A DNA stretch of 64,000 nt from Sporosarcina ureae DSM 2281 (GTDB taxonomy: Bacteria > Bacillota > Bacilli > Bacillales_A > Planococcaceae), in the NCBI RefSeq assembly GCF_000425545.1, contig NZ_AUDQ01000011.1, positions 54,395 through 118,394 of the forward strand. Reading direction: 5' to 3'. Of the stretch, positions 1 through 8,864 are shown in pieces. A program made the translations under genes and the position numbers. Every line of letters begins with the position of its first letter. Positions within the stretch are counted from its first letter, which is position 1. The notes under the pieces were generated by a model, which was not told the DNA's origin, ran no database searches, and worked only from the letters and a program-made list of their open reading frames with translations.

Positions 1-934
1 AACTATTTCTTGTCCAAGTAATTACCTCACGCACCTTTTGCAAGTTAACAATATAAGAGCGATGACAACGGAAGAAACCAAATGGTAGTAATCGACCTTC
101 TAGTTCATTCAATGTAAAATTAGCCGGGAAAGACTCACCCTTTATGTGCAGAAATGATTGTCCCTCACTGCTTTCAATATAATCAATTTCAGTTGGATCA
201 AATAAAACAATTTTGTCATTTACTTTTGTCGGGATTTTTTCAAAACGAACCGGTTGTATGGATTCCTCCAAGGTTATTGTTTCATCAATAGTAGGTTGTT
301 CTTCTGACATATCATGTGTATGAATAGCATGTAAACCATTTTCATCCAAACGAAAGATCTGATCAGCTACAGTGACAGCACTCTCCATGTTTCCTGTTAA
401 AACCAATGCACCTTTTTCCTTCTTTTTAAGCTCTTGCAAAACAGTCAAAAAAATACGCTTCGATTCGAGATCAAGATTTTGATCTGCTTCCTCAAAAATA
501 TAGACGTCTGGATTTTGCACAAGTAAACAAGCTAGTTGAACACGTTTGCTTTCTGAATAAGAAAGCTTCTTTATTTTCATTTTTCGTTTTGATCGTAATT
601 GCACAATACCAATTACTTCATCTACAGACAGCGTTGATGAATAGAGCCGTTTAGTAAAATTAATCATTTCTTCAATAGTCAAACGCTCGTATAAACCGTT
701 GTCTAAAAACAGGAATCCTAGTGATTGTTTGCATTCAGTATATTGATCACCTACTATTTTAACTTCTCCACTCGAAGGCGTGGTATCTCCTAACAGTAAT
801 CCCATTAATTGTTCACGGACATTTACACTGGAGTAGATTGCTACTCCTTGGCCGGGATGTATCGATAAATTAAAAGAAGAAAAAATTATGGAATCATGTA
901 TACGTTTTTCTACACTGATAAATTGAAGTGACAT
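1..934 (-). CDS. ABC-ATPase-like/LytTR fusion regulator (3' end outside window)
   Basis: An open frame runs from ATG at 934 to the window edge, giving 311 visible residues and no stop. The N-terminal ~215 residues follow the plan of an ABC ATPase. The C-terminal ~75 residues (from about FEKIPTKVNDKIVLFDPTEIDYIES to HRSYIVNLQKVREVI) match a LytTR DNA-binding domain. The nucleotide-binding motifs are badly eroded. The Walker A position reads YSSVNVREQ with no GxxGxGKS/T, the signature reads LSYSESKR instead of LSGGQ, and Walker B ends FEEAD instead of DEP. ABC-LytTR fusions are known in Firmicutes; this copy probably does not hydrolyse ATP and may act as a regulator. A GAGGGG Shine-Dalgarno precedes the ATG. 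Any partner permease would lie left of the window. Confidence 0.8.
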   Translation of the reverse strand, partial: MSLQFISVEKRIHDSIIFSSFNLSIHPGQGVAIYSSVNVREQLMGLLLGDTTPSSGEVKIVGDQYTECKQSLGFLFLDNGLYERLTIEEMINFTKRLYSSTLSVDEVIGIVQLRSKRKMKIKKLSYSESKRVQLACLLVQNPDVYIFEEADQNLDLESKRIFLTVLQELKKKEKGALVLTGNMESAVTVADQIFRLDENGLHAIHTHDMSEEQPTIDETITLEESIQPVRFEKIPTKVNDKIVLFDPTEIDYIESSEGQSFLHIKGESFPANFTLNELEGRLLPFGFFRCHRSYIVNLQKVREVITWTRNS

Positions 935-968
935 AAATCTACCCCTCATTTCCTGAACTTTCATCATA

Positions 969-977
969 ATTATAGCA
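969..977 (-). promoter_or_regulatory. Extended -10 promoter of the ABC-LytTR gene
   Basis: The minus strand reads TGCTATAAT, a perfect extended -10, 35 nt before the ATG at 934. No convincing -35 is visible. At 1021-1029 the minus strand reads ACAGTTAAT, which fits a LytTR half-site pattern, so autoregulation is possible but unproven. Confidence 0.55.
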
Positions 978-1121
978 GTTTATAGACTGAATTATTTCCG
1001 AATTATGTATGTGGTTGCAAATTAACTGTATATCCAAATTTCTTTACTTGTATAGAATTTTAATTTCCCGAAACATAGTAAACGAGTATTTACTATTTCC
1101 TTACTTCATTAGAACCGAAAT

Positions 1122-1164
1122 AAAAAACGCACTACTACGAAATACATCGTAGTAGTGCGTTTTT
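1122..1164 (-). terminator. Intrinsic terminator after mqo
   Basis: Perfect 12-bp stem (1128-1139 with 1148-1159), 8-nt loop, with A6 on the left and T5 on the right. It ends leftward mqo transcripts and separates mqo from the ABC-LytTR gene. Confidence 0.9.
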
Positions 1165-1175
1165 AATTCTAACTA

Positions 1176-2687
1176 TTAGTTATGAACTGTTTCTTTTTCT
1201 AGCTCATTTTCGGTTAGCTTCAATATCTTGGAAGTAGATGCATGCATGTCCTTCAATAATTCAGGATGCTCTGCTAATGCTTTACCGTATGAAGGTATCA
1301 TTTCTTTCAACTTCGGCTCCCAATCGCTTACTTGTCCTGGGAAGCACTTGTTAATAAGATCCAGCATAACTGCCACTGCAGTAGATGCTCCTGGAGATGC
1401 TCCAAGTAACGCTGCAATAGAACCATCCTGATCCGTTACAAGCTCTGTACCAAATTGAAGCGTACCTTTGCCGTTCGGAGTATCTTTGATGACTTGTACG
1501 CGTTGACCTGCCGTCCATAGATCCCAATCTTCGCTTTTCGCGTCAGGAATAAACTCGCGCAGTTCATTAATACGTTGTTCTTTTGTTTGTACTACTTGTT
1601 CTACCAAGTATTTAGTCAACGACAGATTTTTTGCACCACATGCAAGCATTGTCGTAAGGTTATTTGGTTTCACAGAACCAATAAGGTCCATCATGGATCC
1701 TTCTTTCAAGAACTTCGGTGTGAAGCCCGCGAACGGTCCGAATAGCAAGGACTTCTCGCCATCAATATAACGAGTATCCAAGTGCGGAACGGACATAGGT
1801 GGTGCACCAACTTTTGCTTTCCCGTATACTTTCGCGTGATGTTTTGCAATTACGTCTGGATTTTTACAGACCATGAAGACACCACTGATTGGGAATCCAC
1901 CGATATGCTTACTTTCAGGTATACCTGTTTTCTGTAGCAATGGAAGACTTCCGCCTCCGCCACCAATGAAAACAAATTTAGTCTTATGGAATTCAAGCTT
2001 GCCATCTTTATTATTTTTTATTTTTAATTCCCATTCGCCGTCACTTGTACGTTTGATATCTTCCACTTGATGACCGTAGTTTACATCAACGCCTACTTTT
2101 TGCATATGCTCGATTAACATACGTGTCAATGCACCAAAGTTTACGTCTGTACCTGTGTCGATTTTTGTTGCAGCAATTGCTTCATCAACAGTACGGTCTT
2201 TCATGATCAACGGAATCCATTCTTTTAGTTTCTCCGGATCTTCGGAAAACTCCATTCCTTCGAATAGTGGATTTGCTGTCATCGCTTCAAAGCGTTTCTT
2301 CAAATACGTCACATTGTCTTCACCTTGTACAAGACTCATGTGTGGCAGTGGCATAATAAATTGCTCAGGATCTTTAATTAAGTTTTTCTCTACTAGATGG
2401 GACCAAAATTGCATAGATAATTGGAACTGTTCATTAACTTTAACCGCTTTTGCGATATCTACAGTCCCATCCGGTCTTTCGGAAGTATAATTCAGTTCAC
2501 ACAATGCTGCGTGTCCTGTTCCCGCATTATTCATCTCATGCGAACTCTCTTCCCCTGCTTTATCTAATTTCTCAAATAACGAGATGTTCCAGTCAGGCGC
2601 TAATTCTTTCAACATTGTTCCTAGCGTTGCACTCATAATTCCGGCACCAATTAATATAACATCTGATTTAGTTTGTCTATTACTCAT
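1176..2687 (-). CDS. mqo: Malate:quinone oxidoreductase
   Basis: This 503-residue flavoprotein oxidises L-malate to oxaloacetate and passes electrons to the membrane quinone pool, bypassing NAD-dependent malate dehydrogenase. The N-terminus has the FAD dinucleotide-binding motif ([15 protein letters not shown], residues ~9-23). Family-typical blocks follow, including [19 protein letters not shown] near residue 50 and [15 protein letters not shown] near 240. Full length for the family. The start has an AAGGAAGG Shine-Dalgarno. It stands alone, with its own terminator. The assignment rests on recognised whole-protein similarity. Confidence 0.95.
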   Translation of the reverse strand: MSNRQTKSDVILIGAGIMSATLGTMLKELAPDWNISLFEKLDKAGEESSHEMNNAGTGHAALCELNYTSERPDGTVDIAKAVKVNEQFQLSMQFWSHLVEKNLIKDPEQFIMPLPHMSLVQGEDNVTYLKKRFEAMTANPLFEGMEFSEDPEKLKEWIPLIMKDRTVDEAIAATKIDTGTDVNFGALTRMLIEHMQKVGVDVNYGHQVEDIKRTSDGEWELKIKNNKDGKLEFHKTKFVFIGGGGGSLPLLQKTGIPESKHIGGFPISGVFMVCKNPDVIAKHHAKVYGKAKVGAPPMSVPHLDTRYIDGEKSLLFGPFAGFTPKFLKEGSMMDLIGSVKPNNLTTMLACGAKNLSLTKYLVEQVVQTKEQRINELREFIPDAKSEDWDLWTAGQRVQVIKDTPNGKGTLQFGTELVTDQDGSIAALLGASPGASTAVAVMLDLINKCFPGQVSDWEPKLKEMIPSYGKALAEHPELLKDMHASTSKILKLTENELEKETVHN

Positions 2688-2819
2688 TTTGACCTTCCTT
2701 ATATGTGAAATTTACAGAATCGTAAATGTTCCTAAATAAGGCGTCACAGCATACATGGCGCGTACTAGGAGCACTTTATTCTGTCTCAGTTTAACCATAC
2801 ATCTACTACCATCTTTTCT

Positions 2820-2848
2820 ATTATACATCAAATATAACTTGGTTTAAA
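2820..2848 (-). promoter_or_regulatory. Candidate sigma-A promoter of mqo
   Basis: TATAAT (2820-2825) lies 17 bp from a TTTAAA -35-like hexamer (2843-2848) on the minus strand. It implies a leader of about 125 nt before mqo. Confidence 0.45.
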
Positions 2849-2932
2849 GGGACTTGTTTATTTGTCGGGATTAAGCCAGCAATGTGTCGAATTTTCAACT
2901 ACTTTGCGGATTGGTTTCAATTATGGCTATTT

Positions 2933-4126
2933 TCATGTCAATAAATCTTCCGATATCACTTTGAATCCTTCAATAATTGTATCCTCTTCTACTTCAATCA
3001 AAATGCATTGCTTGCCATCGTAGTTCACTTGTTTCACATACTTCAAGTCTTGTGGACTGATTGAAATGTTCGCTACTTTAGTTTCGATCTTAATCGATTT
3101 CGACGTATAACTTGGGACGATGTGAGTTGCTTTCATTTCATAAGAAGTGTCATCCACTATGGTCTGGAAAGCCGTTTCTACAGACTCTGTATTCACGTAG
3201 TCGACACCGCTCATTTTCAAAACACGCTCTATTTGCTTCGCATCAATTGCTGGCGGCTCTTCCGGTTCTTCCTCTTCTTCATCCGCTACAGTTAAACGGT
3301 AGATAGCTTCATATACATTTCCTAGTGTTTCCGTGTCTACTTCACCACCAACTACTTGTTTCACGATCTCCTCGAAAACAGCCTTATCGTCCGCAGCAGT
3401 AACCACTTCTTCTCCATTCAGGACATGCTCTATGAACGCATAATCCGGCTTATTCGCTTTACCCGCAGAATACAATACATGATTGACATCAGCTGAATTG
3501 TCTGTAAAGCAAGGGAAGAAAAAGCCGCCTATTGGTGACGCAAGATTAATGATTGGATCGAGCATGGTATTTGATTTGAATTCACGCTCCTGAAAATCAA
3601 ATACAATGGAGCGCTTCGGCAAGTCTGTATGATTCATACTGCATAGAATAAATGGTGTCGTAAACACTTCATCCCGCATATCAATTTCCGTCTCTTCACT
3701 GTTACGTTTGGTCTTCTTAAAGTAGTTTCCACGAATAAATGTCACGACGAGATCCTTTTCGTATTGGACATCTTTCACCATCTTGAGTGCTAGATGTTGC
3801 ATCTCTTCTTTCCATTCTTCGGCTTCTTCCGCATGCAACCCTTCATACAAAATCTTTTGTGCGTGATCCTCGGTATTCTCTTCATTCTGACGTTCGAACT
3901 TCACTTCAAATAACTTCATGCCTAGTTTACCACCTAGCACTTTTTTGAAATTCGTCATGAACAGTTCCTGTTGCTCACGGTCAAGCAAAGCAAAAGCCTG
4001 ACTTTCTTCATGGTAAATCTCACTGCTTTCCTGCCTAATGTAAACATGGTAAATGTCAGTGATCGTCAAAAGATCTGTATCTAATTTAAATCGTTTACGG
4101 ATATCTGCAATATCATTTTTGTTCAT
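2933..4126 (-). CDS. DUF4317 family protein
   Basis: 397 residues, recognised as DUF4317 from its N-terminus (MNKNDIADIRKRFKLDTDLL, then HEESQAFALLDREQQELF). The function of the family is unknown. It has no signal peptide, no membrane segment and no recognisable catalytic motif. An acidic EEEEEPEEPP tract near residue 290 separates the N-terminal region from a ~100-residue C-terminal region. It is monocistronic; an AGGAAGTGGGA Shine-Dalgarno lies ~9 nt before the ATG. Confidence 0.8.
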   Translation of the reverse strand: MNKNDIADIRKRFKLDTDLLTITDIYHVYIRQESSEIYHEESQAFALLDREQQELFMTNFKKVLGGKLGMKLFEVKFERQNEENTEDHAQKILYEGLHAEEAEEWKEEMQHLALKMVKDVQYEKDLVVTFIRGNYFKKTKRNSEETEIDMRDEVFTTPFILCSMNHTDLPKRSIVFDFQEREFKSNTMLDPIINLASPIGGFFFPCFTDNSADVNHVLYSAGKANKPDYAFIEHVLNGEEVVTAADDKAVFEEIVKQVVGGEVDTETLGNVYEAIYRLTVADEEEEEPEEPPAIDAKQIERVLKMSGVDYVNTESVETAFQTIVDDTSYEMKATHIVPSYTSKSIKIETKVANISISPQDLKYVKQVNYDGKQCILIEVEEDTIIEGFKVISEDLLT

Positions 4127-4288
4127 TTCGTGTTCCCACTTCCTAACTAATTTAACTAAATGTATTCACTACGTTGGATGACGTTACTTTACACGTATAT
4201 AAAAGATTAAAGAATTCACACATAATTATCCAATATTCGGGTACGCAATGGAGTGAGACTATAAAATTAGACAAGGGGTAGTGATTTC

Positions 4289-4711
4289 ATGTCAGAAAAA
4301 TTATTTACATCCACAGCAACTGCTAACGGAGGAAGAGAAGGCCATGTAGTATCCTCCGACAAAGTAGTCGAATTTGATACGGCAATGCCAGGTACAAAGA
4401 GGGCGAAAGAATTAGAGAACTCTACCAACCCTGAGCAATTATTCGCTGCAGGTTATGCAGCTTGTTTCGACAGCGCACTTCAACTCGTCGCAAGCAAAGA
4501 ACGTGTTAAATTTTCATCGGAAGTCACAGCTAACGTAAGCCTGTGCAAAGATGAGACAGACGGCGGCTTCAAGCTAGAAGTTGAGTTACAAGTGACAGGC
4601 ACAGACATCGAAAAGGCTCAACTAGAAGAGCTAGTAGAAAAAGCACACCACGTCTGCCCATATTCCAAAGCAACTAGAGGCAATATTGAAGTGACACTAA
4701 CAGTACTTTAA
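4289..4711 (+). CDS. ohr: Organic hydroperoxide resistance protein (Ohr/OsmC family)
   Basis: This 140-residue thiol peroxidase reduces organic hydroperoxides. Both family cysteines are present: C59 in AAGYAACFDSAL and C123 in HHVCPYSKATRGNI. The conserved R17 is in GGREGHV. Length is typical. It is divergent from the DUF4317 gene and preceded by a GGGG Shine-Dalgarno. No OhrR gene adjoins it, and I could not identify a clear OhrR operator in the 160-bp upstream gap. Confidence 0.92.
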   Translation: MSEKLFTSTATANGGREGHVVSSDKVVEFDTAMPGTKRAKELENSTNPEQLFAAGYAACFDSALQLVASKERVKFSSEVTANVSLCKDETDGGFKLEVELQVTGTDIEKAQLEELVEKAHHVCPYSKATRGNIEVTLTVL

Positions 4712-4736
4712 TTCTACATTCTAAAAATAACGCTAC

Positions 4737-4784
4737 AGGCTGTGCTGGAAAACATGCATACACGACCTCTTGCACAGCCTTTTA
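4737..4784 (+). terminator. Terminator after ohr
   Basis: The 9-bp stem AGGCTGTGC/GCACAGCCT (4737-4745 with 4772-4780) encloses a 26-nt loop and is followed by TTTA. The loop is long, so efficiency is uncertain. Confidence 0.5.
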
Positions 4785-4806
4785 TTTCACCAAAAGATAT
4801 TTTCTA

Positions 4807-5553
4807 CTACTCCAACCCCTCAAGTAATTCCACAATCGCAGCAGAAGTCTGCATAATCTGCTCTTCATTCGATATAGTGGCTTTACCGTCACCCTTCTGC
4901 TCGCCATAATCACCAAAACCTGCATGATTACCGCCCTCTATCTCGATGAACTTTGCATCACTAGGCATACTAGACTTTGCTGCCTGAATAGCCTCCGCAT
5001 CCGCCACCTCATCCTGACTCGCCGAAATCGACAAAATATCCACCGACGCTTCACTCAAATCCGTATGACTTCCAGGATAAGAAGCCAGCAACACAAGCGC
5101 AGAAATCTTTTCATGGCGAGATGCATAATCCGATGCTGTCACACCGCCTAAAGAATGCCCGCCTATTATCCATGTATCTATTCCAGGATGATTACGTATC
5201 ACTTTATCGGCTCGGTCAGGCGATAAGATCGCCATCTTGAGCGGCAAGTGAGGAATAATTACGGTATAGCCTTGTTTAGCAATTTCCTTGGCCATCGGTG
5301 CGTATGCTTCAGCTTCTACTTTTGCACCTTGATAGAAAATAAAACCGATGTTTTTCTTATTTGATATAGGTTCAAACACTAGCTCTTTACCATTCTCAAC
5401 CGCTACATCTGAATCTGATTGTACATTTTCTTCCGCGTAAGACTGAGCTGTATAATAAGTACTGGCGAATATAAAGAAACCAACTACAATCATTAACAGG
5501 AAAATTGCTAGCCCGACGAACAACTTGAATTTCCATGTCCTCTTTTGTTTCAT
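4807..5553 (-). CDS. Membrane-anchored alpha/beta hydrolase
   Basis: 248 residues. A single N-terminal transmembrane segment (~10-31) suggests an outward-facing anchored enzyme. The hydrolase fold shows the nucleophile elbow GGHSLGG (Ser134), a probable acid at Asp181 (SASQDEV) and His210 (GGNHAGF). The family covers small serine hydrolases and dienelactone hydrolase-like enzymes; the substrate cannot be told from sequence. It lies 19 bp downstream of the Nudix gene and is probably co-transcribed with it. Confidence 0.82.
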   Translation of the reverse strand: MKQKRTWKFKLFVGLAIFLLMIVVGFFIFASTYYTAQSYAEENVQSDSDVAVENGKELVFEPISNKKNIGFIFYQGAKVEAEAYAPMAKEIAKQGYTVIIPHLPLKMAILSPDRADKVIRNHPGIDTWIIGGHSLGGVTASDYASRHEKISALVLLASYPGSHTDLSEASVDILSISASQDEVADAEAIQAAKSSMPSDAKFIEIEGGNHAGFGDYGEQKGDGKATISNEEQIMQTSAAIVELLEGLE

Positions 5554-5572
5554 ACTTGATCCTCATTCCAGT

Positions 5573-6193
5573 TTATTTCTTCACAATATCGATAAAATGC
5601 TTTAACACTCTAGCCGTCAATCCCCAAACTGTATAATTACCATACTCATAAAACCATTCTTCAAGTGAATGACTTCTGAATTTATACCGATCTCCATTCA
5701 TAATCTTTTCGAACGGGAAGTTTTTAGGCGGTGCTGTTTCAATTGCTACCATATGCATGTAGGGCTCATGTTCCGCAAGCCACTTTAATGGAATTGAGAA
5801 TACCTCCTCCACCTCGTCTTTATTATAGCTTCGAATAATTTCATGATAATCAACAACCGCCACGAACGGATAGACGACAAATGAAGGCGACGCAATATAC
5901 GGACTTAGCTCTCCTATCATCTGTACGGTCTTCGGATCAACTCCGAGCTCTTCGTGCATCTCCCGTAAAGCTGCTTCCATAGGTGACGCATCCGTCACAT
6001 CGATTTTGCCGCCTGGAAAACTGATGTCTCCTGGCTGTTTCCTCATCGTGAAGGCACGCACCTCAAACAGTACATGCCATTCCCCTTCCGCTTCTACTAA
6101 CGGAATAATTACAGCGGAACGGAATGCAGTATCTTCTCCGATGAATAAAGATTTATTTTCATATAACTTACTTTGCAGTCGATCCAAGTCCAT
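5573..6193 (-). CDS. Nudix CoA pyrophosphatase
   Basis: A 206-residue Nudix hydrolase. The Nudix box is complete at ~61-85 (GGK... REMHEELGV), preceded by the FPGG segment of the CoA-pyrophosphatase subgroup, which splits coenzyme A into phosphopantetheine and 3',5'-ADP. I place the start at the ATG at 6193. A GTG four codons upstream lies inside the GAGGTGGGGG Shine-Dalgarno, which sits properly for the ATG. It is followed by the hydrolase gene in the same transcript. Confidence 0.85.
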   Translation of the reverse strand: MDLDRLQSKLYENKSLFIGEDTAFRSAVIIPLVEAEGEWHVLFEVRAFTMRKQPGDISFPGGKIDVTDASPMEAALREMHEELGVDPKTVQMIGELSPYIASPSFVVYPFVAVVDYHEIIRSYNKDEVEEVFSIPLKWLAEHEPYMHMVAIETAPPKNFPFEKIMNGDRYKFRSHSLEEWFYEYGNYTVWGLTARVLKHFIDIVKK

Positions 6194-6256
6194 GAAGTCC
6201 CCCACCTCATCGTTTTATCCTATCGTATCATTACCAGACGAATCGTTAAAGAAATT

Positions 6257-6285
6257 AAAAGGAGCTACCCTGTAAGAGCAACTCC
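6257..6285 (-). terminator. Terminator after srtB
   Basis: An imperfect stem (GGAG at 6261-6264 with CTCC at 6282-6285, partly extended inward) is followed on the minus strand by TTTTAATTTC. It closes the isd-type operon. Confidence 0.5.
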
Positions 6286-6303
6286 TCATTCTATCTATAT
6301 ACG

Positions 6304-7077
6304 TTAGCGCTTCACTAATTTCCCCTGCACTACATAGCGTTTATCTTTACTATTCACAGAGTTATTGCAAGTCGACAGCGTCACAATCCGATCATCCGCC
6401 CCTACTTCAACAGGCATATCGATTAGAGAACGCGATTCTACTTCCTCTAGAAACTCCGAAAATTGCTCGTCCGTCTGAAAATCTGTTTCGATATAATAAA
6501 AGTCAATCGTCGTTTCGTATGCTGCAAATACTTCAATATCATACCCTTCATACAATGTATCGACATAAATAACGGGATGTTCGTCTGCATAGTCTTGATC
6601 TCCAAATTTCTTCAAGCTGCCGAACATCGTATCGTTTCGCATCGCATGACCATAAAGGACCGTGTTGTGGCTCATATCCGTAATATCATTCCGATAGTCC
6701 ATGAAGACACTGCCTGCGCGACTATTTTCTCGTGTGAAGTTACGATTTAAATAAAAGTCGTTGTCTTCAGCTTGCAAGATCGGATTATGCAAATTGGTAC
6801 CTTCCACTGAAATCCAACCCACGATATCTTGATTCACTTTATTTAATTCTTCAAACTGTGGACGCATCGAATCATCTTCCGAGGGGTCTTTTTTGGCGTC
6901 TTCCGTTACAGCAACCTGAGCTGTATTTTCTAACGCCGTCTCGTACATCTGTTGCGTTTCCTTCAATGAGCTGGCTGATTCCACGTATGTATACAAATAC
7001 TGCACGAGTAAATAGCCTGAGTAGAGAAAGACTGCCAGATAAACAAAAGGCATCAGTTTCGACAGGCGTTTCTTCAT
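6304..7077 (-). CDS. srtB: Class B sortase
   Basis: A 257-residue transpeptidase that links NPxT-type surface proteins to peptidoglycan. It has an N-terminal membrane segment (~9-30). Catalytic residues are visible: His144 in LYGHAMRND, Cys237 in TLSTC and Arg247 in KDKRYVV. As in Bacillus, Listeria and Staphylococcus isd loci, it is the last gene of a haem-uptake operon. Its probable substrate is the IsdC-like protein at 12512-13162, which carries NPQTS. It lies 11 bp after the ATPase gene. Confidence 0.95.
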   Translation of the reverse strand: MKKRLSKLMPFVYLAVFLYSGYLLVQYLYTYVESASSLKETQQMYETALENTAQVAVTEDAKKDPSEDDSMRPQFEELNKVNQDIVGWISVEGTNLHNPILQAEDNDFYLNRNFTRENSRAGSVFMDYRNDITDMSHNTVLYGHAMRNDTMFGSLKKFGDQDYADEHPVIYVDTLYEGYDIEVFAAYETTIDFYYIETDFQTDEQFSEFLEEVESRSLIDMPVEVGADDRIVTLSTCNNSVNSKDKRYVVQGKLVKR

Positions 7078-7088
7078 CAGCTTACCTC

Positions 7089-7859
7089 CTAAATACCAAG
7101 AGACATCATATAAAGACCTAATTCGTCATCTTCCTTGAAGACAGCGTTAACTCCATATACTTCTTTGATGACATCTTTTGTAATGACTTCACGTGGCCGA
7201 CCTTCTGCAATGATTCGACCATTCTTCATCATAATAATCTCATCACTGTACCGAATTGCCTGATTGATATCATGCAATACCATGACAATCGTTAATCCAT
7301 AGTCTTCGTTTAGTGATTTTACAAGTTCCAATAATTCAATCTGATAATAAATATCCAAATAAGTTGTGGGCTCATCCAGGCACAGTATTTCTGACTGCTG
7401 TGCTAGTGCCATCGCAATCCATACACGCTGACGCTCTCCACCCGATAATGCTTCTAAGTCATTATGGCGTTTGTCTGTTAGATTCGTCACGGACAATGCC
7501 CAGTCTATTGCCTTGCGATCCTCTTCTTGGTTTCGCTGCAATAACGTTTTATGTGGCAAACGACCAAAGCCGACCAGTTTTTCAATCGTCAAATCTTTTG
7601 GCACTTCATTCTGCTGATAAACAATCGCTAACTTCTTCGCAAACTCTTTCGGCTTAAACATTACTAAATCACGATTTTCCAGTGAAGCTGTTCCCGAGGT
7701 TGGTATATTACTTCGTGAAAGTACACTTAGTAATGTCGATTTCCCACAACCATTTGGTCCGATGATCGTTGTCACTTTCCCTTTAGAAATAGACGTCGAG
7801 ACATCATCCAAGTGATTGTTTATATTATCATGCGATACAATAATGCGCTTCATTTCCAT
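7089..7859 (-). CDS. Haem/iron ABC transporter, ATP-binding subunit
   Basis: A 256-residue FecE-type ATPase. Walker A is GPNGCGKST (34-42), the signature ALSGGERQRV, Walker B ILCLDEPTTYLD, and the switch His lies in VMVLHD. It powers import with the permease immediately upstream. The ATG at 7859 lies 6 bp after the permease stop; a second in-frame ATG two codons later is an alternative start. Haem rather than siderophore as substrate is inferred from the NEAT and sortase genes in the operon. Confidence 0.92.
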   Translation of the reverse strand: MEMKRIIVSHDNINNHLDDVSTSISKGKVTTIIGPNGCGKSTLLSVLSRSNIPTSGTASLENRDLVMFKPKEFAKKLAIVYQQNEVPKDLTIEKLVGFGRLPHKTLLQRNQEEDRKAIDWALSVTNLTDKRHNDLEALSGGERQRVWIAMALAQQSEILCLDEPTTYLDIYYQIELLELVKSLNEDYGLTIVMVLHDINQAIRYSDEIIMMKNGRIIAEGRPREVITKDVIKEVYGVNAVFKEDDELGLYMMSLGI

Positions 7860-7865
7860 AACAGG

Positions 7866-8849
7866 TCACTCTTTTCGCAGTAAGAATATTAAGAACGGTC
7901 CGCCGATGATCGCCATCAACGTCGAAGCAGGTATTTCAAGCGGCGCCACGATCGTTCTACCGAGCGTATCAGCCAACAAAATAATCAATGCTCCTAAAAG
8001 CGCTGTGAACGGTATAAGCACCTTATGGTCATAGCCTACTAATCTGCGGGCAATATGCGGTACAAGTAAACCGACGAATGAAATCACACCCGCCACTACG
8101 ACCGAAATCGCTGCTAGTAAAACAGCTACTGCCGCAATGAGCAAACGTGCGCGTGCAACATGGAAGCCAATACTCTTTGCGGTCTTATCCTGTAGCACTA
8201 ATAAATTACACCAGCTGTACAATGCAAACGCCAGAACCAATCCGATAGTTCCGTATGTCGCAATGGTCGATACATCGCTCCATGTACGCATCGTTAAATT
8301 TGAACCGATCACACTTGAGGCTGAGACATTCAACGAACCACCAAAGCTAATGAACGCTTCGGTGAGACCAGTGAACATTGCATTGATCGCAATCCCCACA
8401 AGAATTAATTTCAACGGGCTAAGACCTGATTTCCACGATAATGCAAAGACCAGAAAACACGCGAAGGCCCCACCCATAAATGCAAATAAAGGCGTCATGA
8501 AAAAGAGCGCCGGAAAGAACGAAATAATGAATAACTGCACGAATGCCGCACCGGAAGATATCCCGATAATTCCTGCATCCGCAAGGGGGTTACGCATTAC
8601 AGACTGCAACAAGACACCCGATACTGACAATGCCGCGCCTGCAAATAACGCCACAATCATCCGCGGAAAGCGCAAGTCACGAACTGCTTCCATCTGACTG
8701 TTGCCCTGTTCAAAGAGCGCACCGAAAAATTCAAAGAACTCCATTTTAATACTACCTGTCGTAGCCGAATATACGATGGTTACGACGAGCAGTAGGGATA
8801 CGATTACATAACTAGCAATTCTTTTTCTCATGACGGCCTTCCTTTTCAA
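7866..8849 (-). CDS. isdF: Haem/iron ABC transporter permease (FecCD family)
   Basis: A 327-residue polytopic membrane protein of the BtuC/FecCD type. The N-terminus has one hydrophobic helix (IASYVIVSLLLVVTIVY). The conserved RFPRMIVALFAGAALSVSGVLLQSVMRNPLADAGIIGISSGA block follows near residues 60-105, and VVAGVISFVGLLVPHIARRLVGYDHK near 245-275 matches the ATPase-coupling region. It sits between the binding lipoprotein and the ATPase in the isd-type operon. The isdF name is by position. Confidence 0.9.
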   Translation of the reverse strand: MKRKAVMRKRIASYVIVSLLLVVTIVYSATTGSIKMEFFEFFGALFEQGNSQMEAVRDLRFPRMIVALFAGAALSVSGVLLQSVMRNPLADAGIIGISSGAAFVQLFIISFFPALFFMTPLFAFMGGAFACFLVFALSWKSGLSPLKLILVGIAINAMFTGLTEAFISFGGSLNVSASSVIGSNLTMRTWSDVSTIATYGTIGLVLAFALYSWCNLLVLQDKTAKSIGFHVARARLLIAAVAVLLAAISVVVAGVISFVGLLVPHIARRLVGYDHKVLIPFTALLGALIILLADTLGRTIVAPLEIPASTLMAIIGGPFLIFLLRKE

Positions 8850-8864
8850 ACGAAATTCATCGAG

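Noticed and set aside
8137..8697. 186-codon plus-strand ORF inside the permease gene
   Set aside because: Long only because the antisense frame of a hydrophobic gene is open; composition is not protein-like and the permease is clearly real.
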